From: CAYXBG01 sp964463145
GTDB lineage: Bacteria > Acidobacteriota > UBA6911 > RPQK01 > CBDAPI01
Assembly: GCA_964463145.1 (NCBI GenBank)
Contig: CAYXBG010000102.1
Location: 1-5,602 of the forward strand
Length of the DNA: 5,602 nt
Reading direction: 5' to 3'
A program made the translations under genes and the position numbers. This document shows positions 1 through 5,602 of this stretch, one piece after another (the first letter of the stretch is position 1; the number at the start of each line of letters is the position of its first letter). Under the pieces are notes generated by a model. It was not told the DNA's origin. It ran no database searches and was given only the letters and a program-made list of their open reading frames with translations.

Positions 1-537
1 ACCAGCAATCGTTCCGAGGCGGCAGTGGGCTACGCCACTATGGATGGAGACACATCTGGCGGACTAAGCCCTATTGCAGGCATCGACAAGGCCTTTTTAT
101 GCCGATGGCTCCGTTGGGCAGAAAAAGAAGGCCCCGCCGGGTTGGAAAGTTTCAGTGCACTCGGACCTGTAAATAATCAAGAACCCAGTGCTGAACTCCG
201 GCCTAAAGAACATTGCCAGACAGATGAAGAGGACTTAATGCCGTATTCCCTTCTAGACGCAATAGAAAGAGCCGCTATAAGGGATAAGAAAGATCCTCTT
301 GAGGTTTTCAGTCTAATGGAGCTTCGTTTTCCAGCGTACGGATCTGAGCAACTTGCCAGATGGATTGAACGGTTTTTCATTCTCTGGTCTCGGAATCAAT
401 GGAAACGTGAACGTTACGCACCATCCTTCCATCTTGATGACGAGAACTTGGATCCTAAAACCTGGTGTCGATTCCCAATTCTTTCAGGGGGATTCAAAAG
501 AGAACTAGGGAAACTAAATAAGTTGATCAACGACTGA
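1..537 (+). CDS. nadE: Glutamine-dependent NAD+ synthetase, C-terminal part (partial, cut by left edge)
   Basis: This is the last 178 residues of NAD+ synthetase, which amidates deamido-NAD+ using ATP in the final step of NAD synthesis in the cytoplasm. The reading frame is open from base 1, so the GTG at 25 is an internal Val and not a start. Visible family motifs are the synthetase-domain stretch SNRSEAAVGYATMDGD (residues 2-17), followed by GGLSPIAG, PSAELRP (62-68), the acidic QTDEEDLMPY (73-82), and a basic C-terminal NQWKRERYAPSF (132-143). The C-terminal end resembles the long bacterial synthetases that carry an N-terminal nitrilase-type glutaminase domain. That domain would lie upstream, outside the window, so ammonia channelling from glutamine is inferred. 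No frameshift is visible. The transporter gene follows after 83 bases, with no strong terminator between them. Confidence 0.9.
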   Translation, partial: TSNRSEAAVGYATMDGDTSGGLSPIAGIDKAFLCRWLRWAEKEGPAGLESFSALGPVNNQEPSAELRPKEHCQTDEEDLMPYSLLDAIERAAIRDKKDPLEVFSLMELRFPAYGSEQLARWIERFFILWSRNQWKRERYAPSFHLDDENLDPKTWCRFPILSGGFKRELGKLNKLIND

Positions 538-546
538 GTATTTTTA

Positions 547-599
547 CTGACAACTCCTGAATGGCTTTTATTAGGTGTTTTCATTTGGAATTCTATAGT
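547..599 (+). promoter_or_regulatory. Possible promoter(s) for the TauE/SafE gene in the 83-base gap after nadE
   Basis: The gap 538-620 is AT-rich and holds two weak sigma70-like candidates. One is CTGACA at 547-552 (5 of 6 to TTGACA), a 16-base spacer and TATTAG at 569-574 (4 of 6). The other is TATAGT at 594-599 (5 of 6 to TATAAT), which has no recognisable -35 box and would give a leader of roughly 15 bases before the ATG at 621. Neither is convincing, and readthrough from nadE is equally possible. Confidence 0.22.
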
Positions 600-620
600 T
601 AGCCAGGCAGAATCCGTTCT

Positions 621-1367
621 ATGGAAGATTGGCAAGCCTATATCCTGTTGCTCATTGCTGGAACTATCGCCGGGACTATCAATGTTATAGCTGGAGGAGG
701 CTCATTCCTCACCTTGCCGCTCCTTATTTTTTTAGGTTTTCCAGCTTCTGTCGCAAACGGAACCAACCGCGTCGCAATCCTCTTACAAAACACCGCAGCT
801 ATATGGAGCTTCAACAAGGAAAAAGTCCTTGATTGGAAGTCCATCTGGTGGGCATCAGTACCAGCAGGGCTGGGATCCATCATAGGCAGTGTACTCACAT
901 TTTGGATCGATGATGCAGATTTTGAAAAAATCCTAGCTGTTCTAATGGTAGTAATTACTCTCTGGTCTCTCTGGAATCCATCTTCAATCTCGGGGAAACT
1001 CTCAAAAAACAGTTCTAGGTCATTGCTTATTTTGGGTTTCAGTTTCTTCCTTATAGGGATATACGGCGGCTTCATACAGGCTGGAGTTGGATTCTTTCTG
1101 TTAGCCGCCACTTCTATGGCTGGGCTGAATCTCGTTAAAGGTAATGCGGTCAAAGTCCTCACTGGGCAAGTCTTTACAATAATTTCCTTAGTCATATTTG
1201 CCATGCAGGGAAAAGTCGTCCTGGAGGCCGGTTTAATCTTAGGCGTCGGGACTATGGCAGGAGGATTATTAGGAGCTCGATTGACTGTTCGAAAGGGAGA
1301 TGCTTGGGTCCGCCGATTCGTCACGGCAACTATTATTATATTTGCCGTGCTGCTCTGGGTTAAATAA
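621..1367 (+). CDS. TauE/SafE-family (DUF81) membrane transporter
   Basis: A 248-residue, highly hydrophobic protein of the sulfite exporter TauE/SafE family, of normal family length, with about eight likely membrane segments. The family's two-fold repeat is visible. The N-terminal half carries INVIAGGGSFLTLPLLIFLG (20-39) followed by SVANGTNRVA. The C-terminal half carries the matching IYGGFIQAGVGFF (147-159) and GLNLVKGNAVKVL (168-180). Members move small anions such as sulfite, sulfoacetate or other organic acids across the inner membrane; the substrate cannot be read from the sequence. The ATG at 621 puts the first membrane segment right at the N-terminus, as is usual, but there is no good Shine-Dalgarno (only AGGCAG about 12 bases upstream). 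A long antisense reading frame across this gene is a shadow. The gene converges on the amidase gene with 25 bases between stops, so a functional link to the minus-strand unit is possible but not shown. Confidence 0.88.
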   Translation: MEDWQAYILLLIAGTIAGTINVIAGGGSFLTLPLLIFLGFPASVANGTNRVAILLQNTAAIWSFNKEKVLDWKSIWWASVPAGLGSIIGSVLTFWIDDADFEKILAVLMVVITLWSLWNPSSISGKLSKNSSRSLLILGFSFFLIGIYGGFIQAGVGFFLLAATSMAGLNLVKGNAVKVLTGQVFTIISLVIFAMQGKVVLEAGLILGVGTMAGGLLGARLTVRKGDAWVRRFVTATIIIFAVLLWVK

Positions 1368-1392
1368 AAATCCAACCAAAGCCTAACGACAG

Positions 1393-2817
1393 TTAAGACT
1401 TTTTGGGAAATACCACGGGGAAAGCGCCCTGGATGAACTTGGCCAGTTTTATCACGCCCACTTCATCATGCGGGCAACCCGTAATTTGAATACCTACCGG
1501 AAGTCCTCGAGAATCAACACCACAGGGTACTGACAGGACCGGCAATCCAGGCAAACTTGTTAAGAATGTAGGAGCAATCCAATCTATGTATGTCTCCATT
1601 TCATTTCCGTTGATTGACTCCGGGTAATTCTTTTCTACTAAAAAAGGAGGCACGGCTACTGTAGGAGTCAAGAGGAACTGATTCTTCTGCAAGATCTTAA
1701 TGAACGTTTTCCGGATTCTAGACCTTGTACGCTCAGCCTCCCCTAAGGCTTTTGAGTCTTGCCCCAACCCAAAACGAATATTCCCTGCTAGGTTGGGTCC
1801 AAAATTTTCCAAATGCTCAAGACGCCCGAGATGATGAGCAAGCATCCAGTGGCCTCGAAGTGCTGCAAAGGCATCTCGCCCTCCGGATAAATCCAAATTT
1901 GTTTCAGTGACCCTGGCACCTGAATCCTCTAACATTGCAACACACTTACGGCAAGAGTTTTCAATATCGGAATCAACCCCAATACCAGAAATATCAGGGC
2001 AATAGGCAAGGCTTATCTTTCTAAAAGAAATATCCCCTGCACACTCATCCACGAAATCCTTTTGCGGCACACAACCACTGATAGGACAATCTGGGCTTGG
2101 CCCGGCCAGTGCCTCTAAAACAAAAGGCAGGTCATCCACATCTCTAACCATTGGACCAGTTACCTGCAGAGTGTCCCATAAATAATCAGATGGAGACGTT
2201 GGAATGAGCCCTGGTGATGGTCGCAGCCCAACTACACCGCAAAACGCCGCAGGAATCCTTAAAGATCCCCCTAAATCGGTCCCTTCGGCAATGCCAAACA
2301 TACCCGTTGCAAGGCCGGCCGCGCCTCCACCGGTCGATCCTCCAGAAGTCAACTCGCTATTCCATGGGTTTCGTGTAGAGCCAAAAACTTCGTTGTATGT
2401 GTTTGCTCCGGCCGCAAATTCCGAAGCATTTGTTTTCCCCAAAATAATTGCACCGGCACGACGAAAACGTGAAACAACCAAGGCATCCTGTGTAGGCACA
2501 TAATCGGTATAAACCAGGCTGCCATATGTTGTGCGCATCCCCCTAACAGGAGTAACCTCTTTGATCCCAACCGGGATACCATGCAAGATTCCTAGATCTT
2601 CTTGCCGCATTATTGCCGATTCAGCTTCACGCGCATCATTGAGGAGATCTGTAGATAGAGTTACTACAGCATTAACCTCTGAATTCCATTCCTCGATTTG
2701 CGCTAAACAAGCCTTCGCCAACTCCACTGGAGATATTTCACGAGCCTTCAGTAACTCTCTCAATTTCTTCACTGGTAATAATGTGACTTCAGACCATTTA
2801 CTCATGTTCCCATCCAC
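1393..2817 (-). CDS. Amidase-signature hydrolase (GatA/malonamidase E2/FAAH superfamily)
   Basis: A 474-residue amidase-signature enzyme, usual length for the family, that hydrolyses a carboxamide to a carboxylate and ammonia. The catalytic triad is intact. The Lys is K86 in GIPVGIKEV, the cis-Ser is S161 in SGGSTGGGAAG, and the nucleophile is S185 in GTDLGGSLRIPAAFCG. The spacings of 75 and 24 residues match those known for GatA. There is no signal peptide, so it is presumably cytoplasmic. The listed start is a GTG at 2817 with no ribosome site. The in-frame ATG at 2805 (MSKWSEV), preceded by TGGATGGGAAC, is at least as likely and gives 470 residues. It lies 48 bases after the acyl-CoA ligase gene on the same strand, so the two are probably co-transcribed. 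I do not call it GatA, because the neighbours are not gatB or gatC and its job looks catabolic. The substrate is unknown; a malonamate-like amide is suggested only by the neighbouring ligase. Confidence 0.88.
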   Translation of the reverse strand: MDGNMSKWSEVTLLPVKKLRELLKAREISPVELAKACLAQIEEWNSEVNAVVTLSTDLLNDAREAESAIMRQEDLGILHGIPVGIKEVTPVRGMRTTYGSLVYTDYVPTQDALVVSRFRRAGAIILGKTNASEFAAGANTYNEVFGSTRNPWNSELTSGGSTGGGAAGLATGMFGIAEGTDLGGSLRIPAAFCGVVGLRPSPGLIPTSPSDYLWDTLQVTGPMVRDVDDLPFVLEALAGPSPDCPISGCVPQKDFVDECAGDISFRKISLAYCPDISGIGVDSDIENSCRKCVAMLEDSGARVTETNLDLSGGRDAFAALRGHWMLAHHLGRLEHLENFGPNLAGNIRFGLGQDSKALGEAERTRSRIRKTFIKILQKNQFLLTPTVAVPPFLVEKNYPESINGNEMETYIDWIAPTFLTSLPGLPVLSVPCGVDSRGLPVGIQITGCPHDEVGVIKLAKFIQGAFPVVFPKKS

Positions 2818-2865
2818 GAATACGACCAGACTTATTCTTCAAAAAAAGCATTACCTTCATACTCC

Positions 2866-4458
2866 CTAAGATTTATTGGAATGAGCATGAATTTCATCTC
2901 TCATCAGATTACCTTCCATGATATCTCTAACAATAGCTACCTTATTGAGCTTGCCCATCGAATTCCTAGAAAGGCTTTCCACAACCACAAGTCGAGTAGG
3001 GATCTTGTATGGAGCAATTCGTTTTTTAGCCCAACGACGTAATTCTCTTAAGGATCTCAATCTGCTCGATGCTTCAGTGAAAACAGCACATACACGCTCT
3101 CCCCATTCTCCATCTAACGTACCCACGACACAGAACTCCCGAATGTCAGGATGGGCAAGCAAGGCATTCTCTACTTCCAGGGCTGAAATCTTAAAGCCAC
3201 CTGTTTTAATAATATCAACCGAATATCGACCCAAGATTCTCCAATACCCTTTCTCCACAATTGCAGAGTCTCCGGTGCGGAACCAACCGTTTCGAAAAGC
3301 TGCGTGGGTTTCCTTTTCATTCTCCCAATATCGAGAAAAAACCGTGGACCCAAAGACTTCAATCTCGCCCGATTGTCCTTCGCCTGATATAACCTCACCT
3401 TCATCGTCGACCAATCTTACTTGGACTCCAGGTAAAGGCTGCCCAACCGTACCAGCTCGTCTTTCACCACACAGTGGATTTGATAAGGCCATTCCAATCT
3501 CCGTCATCCCATAACGCTCGAGAAGAGAGTAACCACTGATAGACTCCCATTCTTTGAAGACTCTTTCCGGAAGAGCAGCAGAGCCGGAAACCACTAAGCG
3601 AATCTTCCCTGAGGCTTGAGACAGGACTTCCTTCTCCTCTGGCTCTTGTTTTTTCCAATACTGGATTAACCGAACAAACATTGTGGGGACCGCCATCAAA
3701 ACCGTAATTTGACCAGTTTTCAGATATTCCCAGACCAACTTGGGATCGAACCGTTCAAGAAACTGACAACTAGCACCGATCCACAATGGACAACATAATG
3801 CATTCACAATTCCATGGACATGATGAAGGGGAAGAACGTGAAGTATTCGGTCATTTGATGTCCATCCCCAGGCTGAGACAAGTATCTCTATCTGTTGCTG
3901 GATATTATCGTGTGTCAGTACTACTCCCTTGGGAATGCCCGTAGTTCCACTGGTATAAAGGATGAGAGCATCCTCACTCGTGTCCCTACCGTCAAGTTGA
4001 ACTGCATCAGTAGGATGGATACACTGAAGCTTATCGATATCAAGTATTTGCGCCTTGTTAGATCCTCTTTCACCTAGCTCACTCTCAAGCTCTGGATCTA
4101 CAATTATTATCTCGGCACCAGAATCCTCTACCACTCTATTATGCTCTGGGTATGGATGGGTTGGGCTGAGAGGAACAGCCACTCCGCCAACCAACCACAC
4201 CGCCCACTGACAACAAATATAGTTCGCTCCGGGAGGTAGAAGAAAGGCTACTCTTCTGCCTTGGAAATCAGCTTTCTCCCGTAAAAAAGCAGCAGCCATC
4301 TGACGCGCTTTCAAAACCAGGCTATCGTAATCAACTCTTACATCATTCCCGATTATCGCCAGCCGATCCCCGTGTGCTTCAGCACGCAACACACAGGAGG
4401 ATCTGGAAGTTTTCAAGAAAGGTTCCTTAGAAAGAAGAGGCTCCCTACTGTCTCTCAA
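2866..4458 (-). CDS. AMP-forming acyl-CoA ligase, malonyl-CoA synthetase (MatB/ACSF3)-like
   Basis: A 530-residue ANL-superfamily ligase that should activate a carboxylic acid with ATP and CoA through an acyl-adenylate. Core motifs occur in order: phosphate loop YTSGTTGIPKG (168-178), LPLHHVHGIVNAL (209-221), VPTMFVRL (257-264), ERYGMTEIGMALSNPL (314-329), WFRTGD (392-397), the hinge region LGRYSVDIIKTGGFKISALE (409-428), and the C-terminal catalytic Lys K503 in NSMGKLNK. The ERYGMTE motif with its Met, the GERRAGTVGQPLPGVQVRLV block (331-350) and the Arg in VPTxxxRL resemble malonyl/methylmalonyl-CoA synthetases. That makes a small dicarboxylate the best substrate guess, not proven. The start is TTG at 4458: it is the only usual start codon between the upstream in-frame TAG and residue 54, and it has GGAG five bases upstream. 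No mitochondrial-type or export signal is seen. It lies 101 bases after the NTF2-like gene and 48 before the amidase gene. Confidence 0.88.
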   Translation of the reverse strand: MRDSREPLLSKEPFLKTSRSSCVLRAEAHGDRLAIIGNDVRVDYDSLVLKARQMAAAFLREKADFQGRRVAFLLPPGANYICCQWAVWLVGGVAVPLSPTHPYPEHNRVVEDSGAEIIIVDPELESELGERGSNKAQILDIDKLQCIHPTDAVQLDGRDTSEDALILYTSGTTGIPKGVVLTHDNIQQQIEILVSAWGWTSNDRILHVLPLHHVHGIVNALCCPLWIGASCQFLERFDPKLVWEYLKTGQITVLMAVPTMFVRLIQYWKKQEPEEKEVLSQASGKIRLVVSGSAALPERVFKEWESISGYSLLERYGMTEIGMALSNPLCGERRAGTVGQPLPGVQVRLVDDEGEVISGEGQSGEIEVFGSTVFSRYWENEKETHAAFRNGWFRTGDSAIVEKGYWRILGRYSVDIIKTGGFKISALEVENALLAHPDIREFCVVGTLDGEWGERVCAVFTEASSRLRSLRELRRWAKKRIAPYKIPTRLVVVESLSRNSMGKLNKVAIVRDIMEGNLMRDEIHAHSNKS

Positions 4459-4460
4459 TA

Positions 4461-4476
4461 GATCTCCGCACAGATC
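4461..4476 (-). promoter_or_regulatory. Ribosome binding site (GGAG) of the ligase gene, within a small hairpin
   Basis: On the minus strand GGAG (4467-4464) lies five bases before the TTG start at 4458, which supports that start. The same stretch forms a 5-bp hairpin, GATCT-GTGCGG-AGATC, with half of the GGAG in the loop and half in the 3' arm. The stem is short and its effect on translation is speculative. Confidence 0.5.
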
Positions 4477-4559
4477 GAACGTGTTCTAAAGAATCCGCTC
4501 ATTGCAAATCGAGCCACCAATACAGCTCATAAACTGGTCAACACTGACAATTCAAGAAG

Positions 4560-4964
4560 TCAGGCGGTGATCTCCGAAATAGGATCAGGAGAGGAATGCA
4601 GGTGAGTTAATTTCCAGTTCCCATCCTCTTTTTCGTAAATTTCTGTCCAGCGACCATTCTCTCTAAATAGTTCTCCCTCGAGGCCATATGCTAGAAGATA
4701 TTGAGAAGTAACCCAGGCAATTTCGTCTTTCACTTCGATCTGTATATTAGACGTGAAAAATGTCAGCTCCTCCAATCTTGAGAAATACCTCTGCAGGGTA
4801 TTCTCAAAAGTTTTAAAGTCTGAAAAGCGGGGAGGTGGGAAAGTACTAAAAACAATGGCGTTTTCAGAATAGATTTCCTGTAATCCTGCTAGACTTTTCT
4901 GCTCCCACGCTTTCACGTGACGCCGGTGTATGTCTAACAAATTGTCTCTTGGATTATTTCGCAT
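4560..4964 (-). CDS. SnoaL/NTF2-like domain protein of unknown function
   Basis: A 134-residue protein with the look of the SnoaL-like/NTF2 fold (cone-shaped alpha+beta barrel): an N-terminal helix with HRRHVKAWEQKSLAGLQEIYSENAI (13-37), a central SDFKTFENTLQRYF helix, a strand pair around IQIEVKDEIAWVTSQYLLAYG (74-94), and the typical ending GRWTEIYEKEDGNWKLTHLH (104-123), where family members often read WxxxYEKxDGxWxIxHxH. Such domains serve as isomerases, hydratases, decarboxylase-like enzymes or ligand-binding partners, so no reaction can be assigned. The ATG at 4964 has AGGA four bases upstream (4971-4968) and a good promoter candidate directly before it. It would be the first gene of the unit leading to the ligase and the amidase. 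There is no signal peptide. Confidence 0.75.
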   Translation of the reverse strand: MRNNPRDNLLDIHRRHVKAWEQKSLAGLQEIYSENAIVFSTFPPPRFSDFKTFENTLQRYFSRLEELTFFTSNIQIEVKDEIAWVTSQYLLAYGLEGELFRENGRWTEIYEKEDGNWKLTHLHSSPDPISEITA

Positions 4965-4982
4965 AAGTCCTGCGGGTTCATG

Positions 4983-5012
4983 ATTTTAGCAGATATCGAC
5001 TACCCACTTCAA
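4983..5012 (-). promoter_or_regulatory. Candidate sigma70 promoter with extended -10 upstream of the NTF2-like gene
   Basis: On the minus strand there is TTGAAG (5012-5007, 4 of 6 to the -35 consensus), an 18-base spacer, and TAAAAT (4988-4983, 5 of 6 to the -10 consensus). TGC directly precedes the -10 box and makes an extended -10. Transcription would start near 4976, leaving a leader of about 12 bases that contains the AGGA ribosome site. A small inverted repeat, ATTGAA/TTCAAT with a 4-base loop (5008-5023), overlaps the -35 box. It is too short to call an operator. Confidence 0.5.
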
Positions 5013-5032
5013 TCTTCATTGAATCCATGACG

Positions 5033-5072
5033 TGAGCAAGTTCACTAAGAAAGATTCTTCAGAACTTGCTCA
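5033..5072 (-). terminator. Stem-loop straddling the leuB stop codon (possible 3' end, no U-tract)
   Basis: TGAGCAAGTTC at 5033-5043 is the exact reverse complement of 5062-5072, an 11-bp perfect stem around an 18-base loop. Inside the loop a second 5-bp stem forms (5047-5051 with 5055-5059, 3-base loop). The 5' arm in RNA encodes the end of LeuB, the stop codon 5045-5047 lies in the inner part, and the 3' arm is just downstream. No run of U follows, so this is not a classical intrinsic terminator. It may be a 3'-end stabiliser or a weak terminator separating leuB from the next unit. Confidence 0.45.
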
Positions 5073-5602
5073 ACCATAGCGCTAGTCGAAATAGCCTCGC
5101 TCTCTTCTTTAACAAGATCTGCCGTACGATGTCCGGAGTCTAGTGTACTGTCCACCGCTGTCTCAATCTCAAGAGCGATGTCATCACGACCTAAGGAGTG
5201 ACGGAACAAAAGAGCCAGGGAGTAGATTGTAGCCAAGGGATTAGCCTTTCCTTCTCCCGCTATGTCCGGGGCGGAACCATGCACCGGCTCGTACATTCCT
5301 ATTCGAGCCCCTTCACGAAGCCCTCCTAGGCTTGCCGAAGGGAGCATCCCTATAGATCCCGTCAGCATAGCTCCTTCATCACTTAGTATGTCACCAAACA
5401 TATTACTGCAAAGGAGTACATCAAATTGTCTCGGATTACCGATTAACTGCATCGCACAGTTATCGACTAGAATGTGCTTCAACTCTACATCCGGATAATC
5501 TAGTGACACTCGAGTAACTACATCGCGCCACAATTGAGAACTCTCCATGACATTCGACTTATCAACATTTGTAACCAGTCGTCGTCGCTTCCTGCTTGAT
5601 TC
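5045..5602 (-). CDS. leuB: 3-isopropylmalate dehydrogenase, C-terminal half (partial, cut by right edge)
   Basis: The last 185 residues of LeuB, which oxidises and decarboxylates 3-isopropylmalate to 2-oxoisocaproate with NAD+ in leucine synthesis. The frame is open to the right edge, so the ATG at 5548 is internal. Numbering from the edge, the catalytic Lys is K15 in TNVDKSNV. The Mg2+/substrate aspartates are D47 (LVDNCAM), D71 and D75 (NMFGDILSDEGAM). The spacings of 32, 24 and 4 residues match those of characterised LeuB enzymes. The NAD-binding loop follows as EPVHGSAPDIAGEGKANP (105-122). The MLTGSIGMLPSASLG block and the VDK/DNCAMQL context favour LeuB over isocitrate or tartrate dehydrogenases. 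The C-terminus is complete, ending in VEQVLKNLS. A stem-loop straddles the stop codon, and the next gene on this strand begins 80 bases on with its own promoter candidate. It is therefore probably the end of a leucine-biosynthesis unit. Confidence 0.93.
   Translation of the reverse strand, partial: ESSRKRRRLVTNVDKSNVMESSQLWRDVVTRVSLDYPDVELKHILVDNCAMQLIGNPRQFDVLLCSNMFGDILSDEGAMLTGSIGMLPSASLGGLREGARIGMYEPVHGSAPDIAGEGKANPLATIYSLALLFRHSLGRDDIALEIETAVDSTLDSGHRTADLVKEESEAISTSAMVEQVLKNLS

Noticed and set aside
522..531. Perfect palindrome GTTGATCAAC at the end of nadE
   Set aside because: It has no loop and is coding. A 10-base palindrome is expected by chance in several kilobases, and nothing else suggests an operator.
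759..770. The 12-mer CGGAACCAACCG occurs here and again near 3278-3289
   Set aside because: About one shared 12-mer is expected by chance in a window this long. The two copies lie in unrelated genes and nothing flanking them is shared.
638..1375. Long open frame (245 codons) antisense to the transporter gene
   Set aside because: It is an in-register shadow of the TauE/SafE gene. Its translation has no recognisable domain, whereas the sense frame has clear family repeats and membrane segments.
1372..1406. Possible terminator in the convergent gap: AAAG / TAAC-GACA-GTTA / CTTT pairing followed by TTTTT on the plus strand
   Set aside because: The stems are 4 bp, AT-rich and interrupted by mismatches. 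They are too weak to call, although the position between two convergent stops is where a terminator would be expected.
2802..2813. Three-codon reading frame (ATG GGA ACA TGA) overlapping the ATG at 2805 of the amidase gene
   Set aside because: It is too short to be meaningful and has no ribosome site of its own. The ATGA overlap is probably chance.
2841..2870. Run of seven T (minus strand) between the ligase and amidase genes, as a possible terminator
   Set aside because: No stable hairpin precedes the run; only a bulged 6-bp pairing with a 22-base loop can be drawn. The amidase gene follows closely and has no promoter of its own that I can see.
2918..3514. 198-codon plus-strand frame inside the ligase gene
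   Set aside because: It is antisense to well-conserved ligase motifs, is Ser/Pro-rich and of low-quality composition, and matches no family I know.
4459..4559. Possible separate promoter before the ligase (TTGACC or TTGTCA on the minus strand)
   Set aside because: No -10-like hexamer lies at 15-19 bases from either -35-like box. Readthrough from the NTF2-like gene is the simpler reading.

Overview
The window is ordinary bacterial chromosome: densely coding, moderate GC (mid-40s percent by eye), no RNA gene, insertion sequence, CRISPR array or long repeat. The longest gene-free gap is about 100 bases. I cannot name the organism. The mix of housekeeping metabolic genes and a small catabolic-looking unit fits an uncultured, probably free-living bacterium, but that is inference.

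Plus strand, left half: the 3' end of a glutamine-dependent NAD+ synthetase gene (nadE, cut by the left edge) is followed 83 bases later by a gene for a TauE/SafE-family membrane transporter. The transporter gene runs tail-to-tail into the next block, with 25 bases between the two stop codons.

Minus strand, right half, in transcription order from the right edge: the 3' half of leuB (3-isopropylmalate dehydrogenase, cut by the edge), then a small SnoaL/NTF2-like protein, an AMP-forming acyl-CoA ligase of the malonyl-CoA synthetase (MatB/ACSF3) type, and an amidase-signature hydrolase with an intact Ser-cisSer-Lys triad. An 11-bp perfect stem-loop straddles the leuB stop codon. A good extended -10 promoter candidate lies between leuB and the small gene, so the last three genes look like their own transcription unit rather than a tail of the leucine operon.

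The most interesting reading is that the amidase and the ligase work in sequence: the amidase releases a carboxylate, possibly malonate from malonamate or a related amide, and the ligase activates it to the CoA thioester. The NTF2-like protein has no assigned role. This pathway is a hypothesis from gene pairing and motifs. Each gene belongs to a known family, and I see no clear evidence of a wholly new system.
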